A DNA stretch of 64,000 nucleotides from Leucothrix pacifica (GTDB lineage Bacteria > Pseudomonadota > Gammaproteobacteria > Thiotrichales > Thiotrichaceae): contig NZ_QGKM01000036.1 of assembly GCF_003172875.1 (NCBI RefSeq), forward strand, positions 1 through 64,000. The letters run 5' to 3'. Under the pieces are notes generated by a model, which saw only the letters and a list, made by a program, of their open reading frames with translations, searched no databases and was not told where the DNA came from. Below, one piece after another: positions 42,377 to 53,283 of the stretch. The position numbers and the translations under genes are program-made. Position 1 is the stretch's first letter, and each line of letters begins with the position of its first letter.

Positions 42377-43230
42377 TTCCTTCTATTGCACAACCCGCAT
42401 CGTTACGTTGGACGTATAGAATCTATATTCTGATGTTCTATATTTTTCTGGTTGCACCATTGCTAGTGGTAGCAACCTTTGCATTTAATGACTCCCTATT
42501 TCCATCACTACCATGGAACGGTTTTACACTGGATTGGTTTGTGAGTGATACCTCCGAGCGTTTAGGTGTTTTTAGCGACTCAGCCATGCTAGAAAGCGTG
42601 GGCATCTCAGCATTTGTCGCGTTTTGGGTAACAGCTTTATCCTTATTAGTGGCGACCAGTAATGCATTTTTGTTTGAACGCTATGATTTTCGCTTTAAAG
42701 AATTTTTCTACATGCTGATGTTATTGCCTCTGGTAATTCCGGGCGTCATTCTGGGCATTTCTATTCTCATTGCCTCTAACTCCTTTGTGAATGCAGTCGA
42801 TGAGGCATTTAATATTGAAGTGGAGTTTTTAAGGCCGGGCTTGGTGCTGGTGATTCTCGGGCAATTCGCATTTATCACAACTATTGCAACCATGGTGATT
42901 AGCGCGCGTTTGCGTAAAATGGATCGTTCCCTAGAGGAAGCCGCTTACAATCTGGGTGCAACGAAATCAGCAGTGTTACGCACCATTACGCTGCCCTATC
43001 TAAAGCCTGCACTGGTAGGCGCAGGTATCGTTGCATTCCTGATGAGTTTTGAGAACTTTAACACCACGCTGATGCTAACCAGCTCAGATTCACCACTGAC
43101 TATCACAATGTTCGACCGCTTGCGGGAAGGCTCAACACCGGAGTTAAACGCAGTCTCGTTGTTACTGATGATTGTGTCAGGGATATTGGCGCTGCTTAGC
43201 GTGCTGGTGCAGATAAAAGAAGCATCATAA
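42373..43230 (+). CDS. potC: polyamine-type ABC transporter permease (second subunit)
   Basis: 285 aa, six transmembrane helices. The EAA loop EEAAYNLGATKSAVLRTITLPYLKPALVG is clear, and SFENFNTTLMLTSSDSPLT follows. With PotB it forms the transmembrane pore. It is the last gene of the operon; a hairpin follows at once. Confidence 0.92.
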   Translation: MIPSIAQPASLRWTYRIYILMFYIFLVAPLLVVATFAFNDSLFPSLPWNGFTLDWFVSDTSERLGVFSDSAMLESVGISAFVAFWVTALSLLVATSNAFLFERYDFRFKEFFYMLMLLPLVIPGVILGISILIASNSFVNAVDEAFNIEVEFLRPGLVLVILGQFAFITTIATMVISARLRKMDRSLEEAAYNLGATKSAVLRTITLPYLKPALVGAGIVAFLMSFENFNTTLMLTSSDSPLTITMFDRLREGSTPELNAVSLLLMIVSGILALLSVLVQIKEAS

Positions 43231-43262
43231 GCAAGCTGAGTCTTATCAACAACTCAGCTTGC
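43231..43262. terminator. bidirectional hairpin between convergent genes
   Basis: GCAAGCTGAGT (43231-43241) pairs with ACTCAGCTTGC (43252-43262) with a 10-base loop. It lies right after the potC stop and near the creA stop, so it can serve both, though the T-tract on either side is short. Confidence 0.65.
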
Positions 43263-43282
43263 CAATTTGACAGCGTGAACGG

Positions 43283-43777
43283 TTATTCCTCAGTCCATGT
43301 GACGTCTTGGCCATACAGTGGCACCGTTGACAAACTCATCTTCGCTGAACCATTCTGTAACTCAGTAGCATGCGACAGATAAATTAGCGTCTTGTTTTCT
43401 TCATCATAAATACGAGTCACTTTTAACGACTTCACCACTAGCGAAGTACGTTTAGAGAACACACTCTCGCCTCCATCATCCTTTTCAATATCACCGATCA
43501 CTAAAGGGCCGGTTTGGCGACAAGAGATGGATGAATTGGAAGGATCACTAAACACATCACCATTACGAAAACGCTCAATCAGCCCACGATCAAAGTAAGA
43601 TACATGACAGGTAACACCTTTTACTTTGGGGTCTTCGATCGCCTCTATTTTAATATCGCTACCCAGCCAGTCGACATTCACATCACCAACCTCATCTGCA
43701 ATAACAAGTGATGAAGCTATCAAAGAAAATCCGCAGCCTAGCAGCGTTGAAAGTACAGTCACATGTCGTTTATTCAT
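43283..43777 (-). CDS. creA: CreA family secreted protein
   Basis: 164 aa from the ATG at 43777 (AAGGAGAA upstream); an in-frame TTG precedes it. A signal peptide is followed by VGDVNVDWLGSDIKIEAIEDPKVKGVTCHVSY and ISCRQTGPL, which are the CreA family hallmarks. The function of CreA is not known. It is convergent with the polyamine operon. Confidence 0.92.
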   Translation of the reverse strand: MNKRHVTVLSTLLGCGFSLIASSLVIADEVGDVNVDWLGSDIKIEAIEDPKVKGVTCHVSYFDRGLIERFRNGDVFSDPSNSSISCRQTGPLVIGDIEKDDGGESVFSKRTSLVVKSLKVTRIYDEENKTLIYLSHATELQNGSAKMSLSTVPLYGQDVTWTEE

Positions 43778-44034
43778 CAAGCTTCTCCTTATACATCGGG
43801 GGATTTGTTAAAGCCTCATCTTATACCCTGCCTCGCTATAAAAACAGGGCGTTCATTAGACCCTCGTACTCGAAGATACCATCCATCTCTTAGCCACATC
43901 CTCTTATTCCAATCTGAGGTGATTGCTTAATACATGATCAGGTGACTAAAACCACTCATCCATGCCAATACTGTCCTGCCCTCAGTGATCGCTTAGGCTT
44001 CCACCCAATAATTGTAAATACCCCCGGATTTCTT

Positions 44035-45423
44035 ATGAAACATTCACTATTAAAGCCGAGCACTCGTTCGTTACTACTCCCACTGCTTTGTTCAAGCCTA
44101 TTAGTAGCCTGCGTGAGTGAGAAAAAACAAGCGACTACTGACCCTGCTACTCAGGACGCCCCCACTAGTACACAACCAACGGCTGTGCCGCTAACCACTT
44201 CTGACACGACACAAATCAGTGTACAGGCACGCTCTAAAGAGTCTCAGTTTAGCGTTGCAGACACCGGTACTGAGCTGGACATTTCAATCAGCTATACCGA
44301 TGTCGTCGCGGCATCACATAGCCAGATTTTCCTAAACACTGATAACGATACCTCAACGGGTTTTAGTTTTGATCAGGAAGCATGGGGTGTGATAGGTGCG
44401 GACTATATGGTTCAGGATGAATACCTTTATATGGCGCTGTCTGATAACGCAGACTGGGACTGGCAGCCAATCGGGCGAGTCAGTAACTATGCGCACTCTA
44501 GTAACCAGATCAATATGACGATCAGCAAAAGTCTGATTGGTAACCCTTGTGGCAGTATTCAGGCAGGTACCATGGGACGCAATGATGCATGGGGTGTAGA
44601 AACCATGTATCCGGTAGCGAAAGAGCTGACAACGGTGTCTATTGCTAATTGCTCAGTGGATGCTGAAGCACCAGTAGTCACTTTGAATGGCGATACGCAA
44701 ATCACGCTAACTCAGGGCTCTTCATTTACTGACCCTGGTGCAACAGCGATTGATAATATGGATGGTGATATTTCTTCACTGATTCAGACAACAGGTTACG
44801 TCAATACCAGCACGATCGGCTCTTACACGCTGGCTTATAGCGCAACTGACTCTTCTGGTAATGTCGGCACTGGTCCAACGCGTACAGTTACTATCATCGA
44901 GTCCACAACCACTCTGCCACCGGTTGGCCTGAATGACGACTGGAGCACGCTTGTAAATAATCAGTCATTATATGCTGGAACGGATACCAGCTTATCGCTG
45001 AATGCTTACCAGCATGGGACGACTAATGACATCTACCTCAACTTAAGCAAAAGCTTTGGCACTTCAGTGGGGCATATTCAGATTTATCTGGATACGGATA
45101 ACAATCCTGCGACCGGCTATCAGGCATGGGGTAATAACAGCACCTCTGCGGAAGCTGGCGCTGAATACATGATTGAAGACGGCCAGATGTATCAATACAC
45201 CGGTGCAGGAATTGACTGGAGCTGGTCAAATCAGCCGGAGCAAACGGCGTATTCTTATGTTGAAGATACCTCTGCTGGTGCAACGACATTCTCTGAGATG
45301 AAATCAATCTTCTCATCGTCAATTGTTAGCGGCGATAATGTTGGCATTATGATTATGAAGATGAGTGCTGACTGGGTAAGCCAGGATGTGTTTACGCCTA
45401 ATTCGGTTTATACGTTGCGATAA
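44035..45423 (+). CDS. lipoprotein with a DUF5011-type domain between two similar beta domains
   Basis: 462 aa from the ATG at 44035 (MKHSLLKPSTRS), giving a lipoprotein signal ending SSLLVACVSE. The central DUF5011-like domain is seen in VVTLNGDTQITLTQGSSF and SYTLAYSATDSSGNVG. Domains before and after it resemble one another: IFLNTDNDTSTGFS ... GADYMVQDEYLY ... DWDW and IYLDTDNNPATGYQ ... GAEYMIEDGQMY ... DWSW. This internal duplication suggests a surface carbohydrate- or metal-binding protein; the exact role is unknown. A terminator follows. Confidence 0.82.
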   Translation: MKHSLLKPSTRSLLLPLLCSSLLVACVSEKKQATTDPATQDAPTSTQPTAVPLTTSDTTQISVQARSKESQFSVADTGTELDISISYTDVVAASHSQIFLNTDNDTSTGFSFDQEAWGVIGADYMVQDEYLYMALSDNADWDWQPIGRVSNYAHSSNQINMTISKSLIGNPCGSIQAGTMGRNDAWGVETMYPVAKELTTVSIANCSVDAEAPVVTLNGDTQITLTQGSSFTDPGATAIDNMDGDISSLIQTTGYVNTSTIGSYTLAYSATDSSGNVGTGPTRTVTIIESTTTLPPVGLNDDWSTLVNNQSLYAGTDTSLSLNAYQHGTTNDIYLNLSKSFGTSVGHIQIYLDTDNNPATGYQAWGNNSTSAEAGAEYMIEDGQMYQYTGAGIDWSWSNQPEQTAYSYVEDTSAGATTFSEMKSIFSSSIVSGDNVGIMIMKMSADWVSQDVFTPNSVYTLR

Positions 45424-45468
45424 CATAAGCACTTTGGGCGTCAATGGCGCTTAGATAAAGGCTGACCT

Positions 45469-45503
45469 CCCACTTCAAGAGCAATTTTGAAGCGGGATTT
45501 TTT
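45469..45503 (+). terminator. rho-independent terminator
   Basis: CCCACTTCAA (45469-45478) pairs with TTGAAGCGGG (45487-45496) with one mismatch, followed by ATTTTTT. It ends the lipoprotein gene transcript. Confidence 0.85.
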
Positions 45504-45564
45504 ATGATGAAATCAGCCTGCATAGTACCTAGTCTGGCAGCAAGCAATGTCACAATAGCAACTG

Positions 45565-46068
45565 CTAAGCTTGATTAACGCTTCGGCTAAATAAGGCTAA
45601 TACACCGAAAACAAAGGCTGCACCGGAGGTGATGACGCGTATAGCATTGGCGCTATTCCATTGACTTCGGACAGCTTCCCAGTGAGCAGGTAGGTTCTTC
45701 GGATCCCACGACTCAGTGTCGTAGTTCAACGGTAAATTCACTTGCCGCGTGTAAACAATCACACCCAGTATATAAACCAGTGTAGCGGCAATGATGAGCC
45801 AGAACGACCAGTGCCCACGGTGCGGCAGATTAAGCAAGCAGACCACGACTCCAACTGCTCCGGTGCCGAAAAAGAAGCTAAAGAACATTGGGTTGCGTAC
45901 ATGGACGTTAAACAAAGACTGGACGGTGGCGTAGTATTCACCACTGACTTGCAGCATGGCGGGGTTAACGCTGAAGGTATACGTCCAGAAGAAGCCCGCC
46001 ATAATGCCTGACATGATGATAAACAGGCTCAGACTGAGATTTTGTGTGAGGGTGTAGCTTATTTGCAT
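45565..46068 (-). CDS. DUF1772 membrane protein
   Basis: 167 aa, about four transmembrane helices. AGFFWTYTFSVNPAML, the FNVHVRNPMFFSFFFG block and WNSANAIRVITSGAAFV match the DUF1772 (anthrone-oxygenase-like) family. The regulator gene is upstream on the same strand, 81 bases away, and may control it. Function is unknown. Confidence 0.85.
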   Translation of the reverse strand: MQISYTLTQNLSLSLFIIMSGIMAGFFWTYTFSVNPAMLQVSGEYYATVQSLFNVHVRNPMFFSFFFGTGAVGVVVCLLNLPHRGHWSFWLIIAATLVYILGVIVYTRQVNLPLNYDTESWDPKNLPAHWEAVRSQWNSANAIRVITSGAAFVFGVLALFSRSVNQA

Positions 46069-46149
46069 GATGGTCTCCCGAATGATGGTGGTTGAGCATG
46101 GTCATCATCATCCGGAAAAGCGCGGTGCTGCGCCTTATCATTTGTTAAG

Positions 46150-46740
46150 TCAGGGCGATTTTTTTAGATCTGCACGTAAACGTGACAGCGTGACGGGCGT
46201 CATGCCCAAGTAGGAGGCCAGATGGTGCAAGGGAATGTGTTCCGCCAGATCCGGGCGTTGCTCCAGAAGCTTTTGATAGCGTTGTTTGGCGCTTAGCGTG
46301 AGCAGATCGTGTTCTCGCTGGAGTTTGCCATCCAACAGGCGTGTCAGCAGTTGATATTTCAGGGACTTTACCGTGTCTTCAGGCAGTATGGCCTCGAATT
46401 GCTGCATGTCGCATTGCCACAATGTGCCCACTCCAATGCAGCTAATGCTGAACAATGAAGGCTCGTGTTGCATGCTGGGCGTGAGTGGCAAAATGAGTGC
46501 GCCGGGGCCGAAGAAGTTTTTATTGAAGGCTTTTCCGTCTTTATTCAGAAAGTACATTCGGATGTGGCCGGACTCGATGAGGTAGGCATTTGACCAGCGG
46601 CTGCCTTGGTGGAGTAGCGTAGTGTTGGCGTCGAATTGTTTGGGAGCAAAGGCACTTTCCAGAGTGTTGAAGGACTCCGAGTTTAAGTCTGGGAGGGTGC
46701 TTTCTAGTAATAGTTTCAGATGTTCTATTGATTTTTTCAT
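46150..46740 (-). CDS. Crp/Fnr-family regulator without cysteine cluster
   Basis: 196 aa from the ATG at 46740 (MKKSIEHLKLLLES); the longer frame would overlap the neighbouring gene. The beta-roll is seen as NTTLLHQGSRWSNAYLIESGHIRMYFL. The short HTH HHLASYLGMTPVTLSRLRADL ends the protein. There is no FNR cysteine set. Such regulators commonly precede the small membrane gene they control, here DUF1772. Confidence 0.85.
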   Translation of the reverse strand: MKKSIEHLKLLLESTLPDLNSESFNTLESAFAPKQFDANTTLLHQGSRWSNAYLIESGHIRMYFLNKDGKAFNKNFFGPGALILPLTPSMQHEPSLFSISCIGVGTLWQCDMQQFEAILPEDTVKSLKYQLLTRLLDGKLQREHDLLTLSAKQRYQKLLEQRPDLAEHIPLHHLASYLGMTPVTLSRLRADLKKSP

Positions 46741-46756
46741 ACCCAGCAACTCAGAC

Positions 46757-48034
46757 TTAATCTGCAAGCAGCCAACGCCACAAAGGAATCAAATTAATAC
46801 ACTTGCCGTCAACTTCAATCTGCTCATCACGATGCTGAGTAACTAACTCTGCGCTATCAAGCTTCATGTATTTCATACCCTCCACCAAGCCATTGATCTC
46901 ACGGTCAAATGTTTTAGCACCCTCAATATTGACGCTCACATTGATCAATCGGGCTTGCTTTCCGGGTACATAAAAATCGACCTCCTGCACACCTTTGTAG
47001 TAATACACTTCCCGATGATTGCGACGCAGCTGAAGGAAAACTAAATTCTCATACAGTTTGCTTAAATCATCAGAGAGCGAGGTATTCAGCAGTGTCTTAA
47101 ACCCATTATCGATTGCATAAATCTTCTTTGGATTACGTTGTTCTTCCTGAACAGAATTCCTGAAGATAGGCACAGAAAACATCGCATACGCATCCTCAAG
47201 ATAACCAAAGTACTGATAGAGCGTATCCTTGCTGAGCTTATGCCCCCGCCCTTTGTACTCATTGAACAGTTTGTTAATACTCACCAAGGTACCGATATTG
47301 CTCAACGAATACTTAATCAGGTGTCGTAGCAAATGTGTGTTCTTAATATCGTAACGCTCGATGAGGTCGCGATAAATAATCAGATCCAGATAATCCCGCC
47401 AAATTCGTTGTTGGATATCCTCATCCTGCTCAAACGTTTCTGCAAAACCGCCTTGTGTCAGGTATTTAGCAAAGGCATGCTCGATATAGCTGATACTCTT
47501 TGAAGAATTGAGATTGACCTCGACTTGGTGAAACCGCAAATACTCTGCAAACGAAAAAGGGAAAATTTCATAACTTAAGGTACGCCCTCTTAAGCTGGTC
47601 GCGATCTCTTTACTTAACAGACGCAAAGACGAACCCGTCACAAAAATTCGCACATTCAAGGTGTCATGAATACGACGTATATAACGTTCCCACTGCGGAA
47701 TGTTCTGAACCTCATCTAAAAACAAATACACCCGCTCATCACGCTTGTCGGGATACAGCGCGTAGTAGCCTTCCATTAAATGATCAAGATCTGCCAAAGT
47801 AATATCAAACAGACGATCATCTTCAAAGTTGAGATAAATGAGATTTAACGGGTCGACCGTTTTTCTCAATTCATTAATCAGGGCATAACAGAGATGCGTT
47901 TTTCCACAGCGGCGTACACCAATGAGAGAGATGATTTTTTGACTATCCAGTGGGATTTTATAGTCGCGGGGAACGACTGTTTTGGGTTTGGACTCGTGGA
48001 AATCGGTGATTAGACGCTGAAATAATGCTTTCAT
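46757..48034 (-). CDS. AAA_14/DUF4143 ATPase
   Basis: 425 aa. Walker A is GVRRCGKTH (about 38-46), and Walker B RVYLFLDEVQNI is followed by RIFVTGSSLRLLSKEI and the RGRT ... FPFSFAEYL block typical of this family. The C-terminal DUF4143 part (about 210-425) includes AIDNGFKTL and YYKGVQEVDFYV. Members are abundant in bacteria, often in accessory regions, with no settled function. It directly borders the defence operon on the left, transcribed divergently. Confidence 0.9.
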   Translation of the reverse strand: MKALFQRLITDFHESKPKTVVPRDYKIPLDSQKIISLIGVRRCGKTHLCYALINELRKTVDPLNLIYLNFEDDRLFDITLADLDHLMEGYYALYPDKRDERVYLFLDEVQNIPQWERYIRRIHDTLNVRIFVTGSSLRLLSKEIATSLRGRTLSYEIFPFSFAEYLRFHQVEVNLNSSKSISYIEHAFAKYLTQGGFAETFEQDEDIQQRIWRDYLDLIIYRDLIERYDIKNTHLLRHLIKYSLSNIGTLVSINKLFNEYKGRGHKLSKDTLYQYFGYLEDAYAMFSVPIFRNSVQEEQRNPKKIYAIDNGFKTLLNTSLSDDLSKLYENLVFLQLRRNHREVYYYKGVQEVDFYVPGKQARLINVSVNIEGAKTFDREINGLVEGMKYMKLDSAELVTQHRDEQIEVDGKCINLIPLWRWLLAD

Positions 48035-48387
48035 TGTTTCCCCCTAGAGAAGGAAAAAAAACTAAATTATAGACTTATTAAAAAAGAAATAATAGTGAGC
48101 AAGCATTATCTAGCTGATACAGTGCCCACTAGTGTCCAAAGCATTCCAATGTTAGAAACTGACTCAGTCGTTTTCACAAACTTCGTTCAGATACCAAAAT
48201 TGATTCCCTCGTCACGATTAATATTAGATTAAACTTCAGTATTAGAAAAAAAGATGATTATTAAACGCCTTTCCCAACACAAGAACCCTTAAAACTAGGT
48301 TAATATACCCCCACTCTGTCGAAGTATTCTTTTTCGATTTATTTAGATTGAAAAATACACCTAAAGGCTGAGAAACAGAGGTGATTT
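48035..48387. other. intergenic region between DUF4143 gene and defence operon
   Basis: 353 AT-rich bases containing the divergent promoters. No RNA gene or repeat was recognised, and there is no obvious retron-type ncRNA structure. GAGGTGAT before the ATG at 48388 is the ribosome binding site of the operon. Confidence 0.5.
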
Positions 48388-51300
48388 ATGTTAAAGCTAG
48401 AAGATATAAAAAAAGACGCGCAAGTTCGTGGTATTCAAGCAGAAGACATTGTACGAATCGTTCAAGTAGAGCCGGTTGGTGGCGATGCGATGACAGTCTA
48501 CTATAAAGACAGTCAGGGCAATCTAGGCGAGCAAATGTTATTCCGCTCAGACGAAGTACGTCTTGAGATGGCCACTGTTGGCAAGCCATGGGCATTTGAT
48601 GCGCCGGGTGCTGAATTCAAGTTGGGTATCGAAGCTTATCGAGTGAGTCAGGCGTCATTATTTGATCCCATGATGGCGGTACACACCTCAAACGTGGAGC
48701 CATTGCCTCACCAGATATCGGCAGTATACGAAGCCATGCTACCTAGACAGCCACTTCGGTTTGTCTTAGCGGACGACCCTGGTGCCGGTAAAACCATTAT
48801 GGCTGGGCTATTAATTCGTGAGCTCATTATGCGGGGTGATGCCAAGCGGATTTTGATCGTTTCGCCAGGCTCACTCACCGAGCAGTGGCAGGACGAGTTA
48901 CTCGAAAAGTTCGGTGTTACCTTCGATATCTTTAGCCGTGAAAAGCAAGAGCAATGCGCTTCTGGAAACTACTTCGATGAGTCTGACCAACTCATATGCC
49001 GTTTAGATCAGTTGTCGCGCAGCGAAGAGCTACAAGAAAAACTCAAAAACACTGAGTGGGACATTATCATTGTGGATGAAGCCCACAAGCTATCGGCTAG
49101 TTATTTCGGAAATAAAATCAATAAAACCAAGCGCTTTCAGTTGGGTGAAATGCTTGGCTCCATTACCCGCCACTTTTTGTTGATGACTGCAACCCCCCAT
49201 AACGGTAAAGAAGAAGACTTTCAGATTTGGTTGTCTCTTTTAGATGGTGACCGCTTTTACGGTAAGTTCCGAGAAGGTGCCCATAAAGTCGACGTGTCAG
49301 ACATGATGCGCCGAATGGTGAAAGAAGAGCTACTCAAGTTTGATGGTACGCCGCTGTTTCCTGAACGACGTGCATATACCGCTAATTACGAGCTTTCTTT
49401 AATGGAGGCATCACTTTACGAACAGGTGACTACCTACGTGCGTGAAGAGATGAATCGCGCCGATAACCTCGACAGCAAAAAGAAGAACAATGTTGGTTTC
49501 GCACTAACCATGCTGCAACGCAGACTTGCTTCCAGCCCTGAAGCTATCTACCAGTCATTGAAACGTCGTCGCAAGCGCTTAGAAGATCGTCTTGAAGAAA
49601 CAAAGTTAATGGCGCGTGGTCAGGCTGCCCAGAAAGGTGGCGTGGCTGAAACACTAGGCGAATACACCGTCACAAAGAAAATCGATATTCCCGACAATTA
49701 CGATGACCTTGATGAAGATCTCAGCGCAGAAGAGTATGAGATTCTTTCAGAACAAGTGGTCGATCAAGCTTCCGCCGCAGAAACCATCGCGGAACTAGAA
49801 GCTGAAATACTAATTCTAAAAGATCTTGAGCACCAAGCGCTCACAGTTGTTCAATCCGGAAACGACAAAAAATGGGAAGAGCTATCATATCTGTTGCAAG
49901 ACAAGCCAGAAATGTTTACTGCCAGTGGTGCCCGTCGCAAGCTGCTGATCTTTACTGAGCACAAAGACACCCTTAATTATCTGGTTAAGCGGATTAGTGA
50001 CATGCTGGGCAACGAGAATGCGGTACGCACCATTTATGGCGGTACCAACCGGGATGAGCGCCGCAAAATACAGGAAGAATTCCGCAACGATCCAGAAGTT
50101 ATTGTATTGATTGCCACCGACGCGGCAGGCGAAGGCGTGAACTTGCAAAACGCCAACCTCATGGTGAATTACGATTTACCTTGGAACCCAAATCGGCTGG
50201 AACAGCGCTTTGGTCGTATTCACCGTATTGGACAAACCGAAGTTTGTCATCTCTGGAATATCGTTGCTGCCGAAACCCGTGAAGGTGAAGTATTTAAAAA
50301 GCTCTTCGACAAGATTGAAATTGAAAAAGAAGCGCTGGGCGGTAAAGTCTTCGATGTGCTTGGTGAAGCCTTCGATAATGTCTCGTTAAAAGACCTACTG
50401 GTTGATGCCATTCGCTACGGCGAAGCGCCAGAAACTAAAGCCAAAATGAACGAAGTGATTGATGGTGCGCTCGATGCCGAGCACTTAAAAGAAATCCTGC
50501 GTCGAAATGCTTTGGTCGAACAGCACATGGGGCTGGAAGAACTCTATGCCGTAAAAGAAGAAATGGAAAAGGCCGAAGCCCGTAAACTACAGCCTTACTT
50601 CATTCGCGCCTTTTTTACCGAAGCATTTCAAACCTTGGGTGGCGAAATGCGCAACCGTGAATCGGGCCGCTTTGAGGTGCGACATGTACCCGCAGCCATT
50701 CGTGAGCGCGACCGCATCATCGGCGAGACGCGCACTCCGGTTCTACGCAAATACGAGCGCATCTGCTTTGAAAAGCAGTATGTTCGCCAGCAAGGCAAAC
50801 CAATGGCTGACATGATTCACCCGTCGCACCCATTAATGCATGCCTCAACCGATTTAGTGTTAGAAGCCCATCGCCCTAAACTTAAGCAAGGCGCCGTGTT
50901 GGTAGACCCAAATGATGATGGTTTAGAACCTAAAGTACTCTTCATGGTGGACCATACGGTAAGAGAAGGCGGCAATTCCACTGAGATTGCATCGCGTCGA
51001 TTACAGTTTGTAGAGATCGACGAAAAAGGCAATGCCATCAATGCAGGCTGGGCACCTCACCTCGATTTGCAACCCATCGACGACTACGACTTAAAGCTCG
51101 TTGGCGATGTTCTTAATGCGCCTTGGTTGAATGGAGAGCTAAACAACAATCTTGAAGCATTGGCCCTAAACCACGCGTCACAGCAGTTAGTGCCAGAGCA
51201 CTATGGCGAAGTGAAAAGCCGCCGCGAACGCCAAGCTGATAAAACCCTTGCAGCCGTGAATGAGCGGCTAGTCAAAGAAATTAATTACTGGTCTGATCGT

Positions 51301-51939
51301 TACATAAAACTGCAAGACGATGTAAACGCAGGCAAACAACCTCGCATGCAGCCTGAAATGGCACGTCGCCGCGTAGATGAACTCACCGCTCGATTAGAGC
51401 AGCGAAAAACTGAACTAGAAGCACTAAAAAACGTCGTCTCCAGCACGCCAGTAGTAATGGGTGGTGCCTTGGTCATTCCACAAGGCTTATTGGCTCATCG
51501 CAAAGGCGAAACCCAATTTAGTGTTGATGCCGAAGCCCGCTTACGCGTGGAACGCATCGCCATGAACGCGGTAATGGATGCCGAACGAAGCTTTGGCTTT
51601 GAAGTAAAAGATGTAGGCGCAGAAAAATGTGGTTGGGATGTTACCTCACGCCCACCGGCCAATGCCGATGGTTCAATCCGGCCCGACCGCCACATCGAAG
51701 TCAAAGGCCGCGCCAAAGGCCAAAGCACTATTACCGTTAGCCGTAATGAAATCATCTATGGCTTAAACCAAGCAGACAAATTTATGCTCGCCATAGTCAT
51801 TGTTGATGGGGAAGAATTTGAAGGCCCCTACTACGTTAAAACGCCGTTCACCGTCGAGCCAGACTTTGGTGTAGCCAGTATTAATTATGATCTCAGTGAC
51901 CTGCTCTCAAAAGCAGTATCACCGGAGCAAACGCTATGA
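48388..51939 (+). CDS. SNF2-family helicase with DUF3883-like C-terminus (defence operon gene 1)
   Basis: 1183 aa. Helicase motifs are ADDPGAGKT (129-137), [10 protein letters not shown] (DEAH 230-233), LMTATPHNG, and in the second lobe [19 protein letters not shown] and [12 protein letters not shown] coiled-coil-rich middle (about 380-520) separates the two lobes. The end has [19 protein letters not shown] and [17 protein letters not shown], a DUF3883-like domain with an EVKG nuclease-like motif. It starts a five-gene run and overlaps the next by ATGA. Helicases of this build occur in DISARM (DrmD) and Hma-type defence. Confidence 0.92.
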   Translation: MLKLEDIKKDAQVRGIQAEDIVRIVQVEPVGGDAMTVYYKDSQGNLGEQMLFRSDEVRLEMATVGKPWAFDAPGAEFKLGIEAYRVSQASLFDPMMAVHTSNVEPLPHQISAVYEAMLPRQPLRFVLADDPGAGKTIMAGLLIRELIMRGDAKRILIVSPGSLTEQWQDELLEKFGVTFDIFSREKQEQCASGNYFDESDQLICRLDQLSRSEELQEKLKNTEWDIIIVDEAHKLSASYFGNKINKTKRFQLGEMLGSITRHFLLMTATPHNGKEEDFQIWLSLLDGDRFYGKFREGAHKVDVSDMMRRMVKEELLKFDGTPLFPERRAYTANYELSLMEASLYEQVTTYVREEMNRADNLDSKKKNNVGFALTMLQRRLASSPEAIYQSLKRRRKRLEDRLEETKLMARGQAAQKGGVAETLGEYTVTKKIDIPDNYDDLDEDLSAEEYEILSEQVVDQASAAETIAELEAEILILKDLEHQALTVVQSGNDKKWEELSYLLQDKPEMFTASGARRKLLIFTEHKDTLNYLVKRISDMLGNENAVRTIYGGTNRDERRKIQEEFRNDPEVIVLIATDAAGEGVNLQNANLMVNYDLPWNPNRLEQRFGRIHRIGQTEVCHLWNIVAAETREGEVFKKLFDKIEIEKEALGGKVFDVLGEAFDNVSLKDLLVDAIRYGEAPETKAKMNEVIDGALDAEHLKEILRRNALVEQHMGLEELYAVKEEMEKAEARKLQPYFIRAFFTEAFQTLGGEMRNRESGRFEVRHVPAAIRERDRIIGETRTPVLRKYERICFEKQYVRQQGKPMADMIHPSHPLMHASTDLVLEAHRPKLKQGAVLVDPNDDGLEPKVLFMVDHTVREGGNSTEIASRRLQFVEIDEKGNAINAGWAPHLDLQPIDDYDLKLVGDVLNAPWLNGELNNNLEALALNHASQQLVPEHYGEVKSRRERQADKTLAAVNERLVKEINYWSDRYIKLQDDVNAGKQPRMQPEMARRRVDELTARLEQRKTELEALKNVVSSTPVVMGGALVIPQGLLAHRKGETQFSVDAEARLRVERIAMNAVMDAERSFGFEVKDVGAEKCGWDVTSRPPANADGSIRPDRHIEVKGRAKGQSTITVSRNEIIYGLNQADKFMLAIVIVDGEEFEGPYYVKTPFTVEPDFGVASINYDLSDLLSKAVSPEQTL

Positions 51940-53273
51940 AAATAGAAAGACTGTATTTATCGAACTTTCGTCGGTTTCGAGAGTTAGAAATCAGCTTTGA
52001 TTCCAAACTCACTGTTCTTGTTGCCCGCAATGGCCAAGGGAAAACAACCATTTTAGATGCAGCAACCGCCGCACTAGGGCCATTTACGGGCGCTTTTGAC
52101 CTTGGTAAATCAAAGCATATTGAAGTGAGAGATGCTCGCTACCTCCGTAAGGAAGACCGATCAGACAGCGAACAACAATTTCCGGTTGTGATTAAAGCTG
52201 ATTTTGATTTGCTTGATGAGCCTGTAATCAGAGAGCTCAATAGCGTAAAAAGCAAAACGACCACCAAAGGTTCCGCGCATTTAAATAAATTGGGCAAAGA
52301 TTTGATGGAACAAGTGCGTCAGCTGCAAGACATTAATTTGCCCATGCTGGCTTATTATGGCTCAGGGCGTTTATGGAACAGCCATAAAAACATGCAGCGC
52401 AAAGCCGTACTCAGCGAAAGCCGCAGTATGGGTTACGAAGACTGCTTCTCCTCGGCCTCCAGTTTTACCCAAGTGCAGCAATGGATGAGCAAAGCAACTT
52501 TTGCGGCCTTGCAACAACAAAGCATGGAAGCCTATGAGGGTTACCCATTACAAGACCAAATAGATGGTATTAAGCAAACCGTAAACCGTGTGCTGCAAAA
52601 CCAAGAGTGGTCGGGCTTTCACTACAGCATGCAACATGAAGAGCTAGCCATGACCCATGCTGACTTAGGCGTACTGCCCGTGAGCCTGCTCAGCGACGGC
52701 GTGCGTGCGATGGTCTCGTTGGTGGCAGACATGGCCTGGCGCTGCGCCAAACTCAACCCGTACTTAGGTAAAGACGCACAAACTAAGGCAAAAGGTATCG
52801 TATTTATCGATGAAGTGGATATGCACTTACATCCACAATGGCAACAAACCGTGATTGGCTCATTGCGAGAATCTTTTCCAAATATCCAGTTTATTGTGAC
52901 CACCCACAGTCCGCAGGTATTGTCCACAGTACCTGCTGAATGTATTCGCGTGCTAAAAAACCAAACCGACTCAGAAACGGGTGAACTGGAATCTACAGCA
53001 AAGGCCCCTGGGCATCAGAGTTTAGGTGTTGCCAGTGCCGATGTTATGGCGACCATACAAGGCGTAGACCCAATACCCGACGTTGAACCTGCACATTGGT
53101 TAACCGAATTTAAATCGCTTATTACTAATAGCCAATTAGAGACTGAGCGAGCGCAAGAGCTTAAAGATAAAATCATGGATCACTTCGGCGAACACCACCA
53201 AGAGTGGTTAGAGTGCCAACGCTTAATTCGCTTACAGGTGATGAAAGCTAAGCTACCGAAGCGTAACGGTTAA
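51936..53273 (+). CDS. PtuA-like ABC-type ATPase (defence operon gene 2)
   Basis: 445 aa, an SMC/ABC-type ATPase. It starts [18 protein letters not shown], with Walker [10 protein letters not shown] (30-38), signature [10 protein letters not shown], Walker [17 protein letters not shown] and H-loop [11 protein letters not shown]. This architecture and the adjoining HNH gene match the ATPase of Septu (PtuA) and retron-Ec78 effectors. No reverse transcriptase or retron ncRNA is nearby. It overlaps the helicase gene by 4 bases, showing it is part of this operon rather than a separate insertion with its own promoter. Confidence 0.85.
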   Translation: MKIERLYLSNFRRFRELEISFDSKLTVLVARNGQGKTTILDAATAALGPFTGAFDLGKSKHIEVRDARYLRKEDRSDSEQQFPVVIKADFDLLDEPVIRELNSVKSKTTTKGSAHLNKLGKDLMEQVRQLQDINLPMLAYYGSGRLWNSHKNMQRKAVLSESRSMGYEDCFSSASSFTQVQQWMSKATFAALQQQSMEAYEGYPLQDQIDGIKQTVNRVLQNQEWSGFHYSMQHEELAMTHADLGVLPVSLLSDGVRAMVSLVADMAWRCAKLNPYLGKDAQTKAKGIVFIDEVDMHLHPQWQQTVIGSLRESFPNIQFIVTTHSPQVLSTVPAECIRVLKNQTDSETGELESTAKAPGHQSLGVASADVMATIQGVDPIPDVEPAHWLTEFKSLITNSQLETERAQELKDKIMDHFGEHHQEWLECQRLIRLQVMKAKLPKRNG

Positions 53274-53283
53274 AGGGGCAGTT

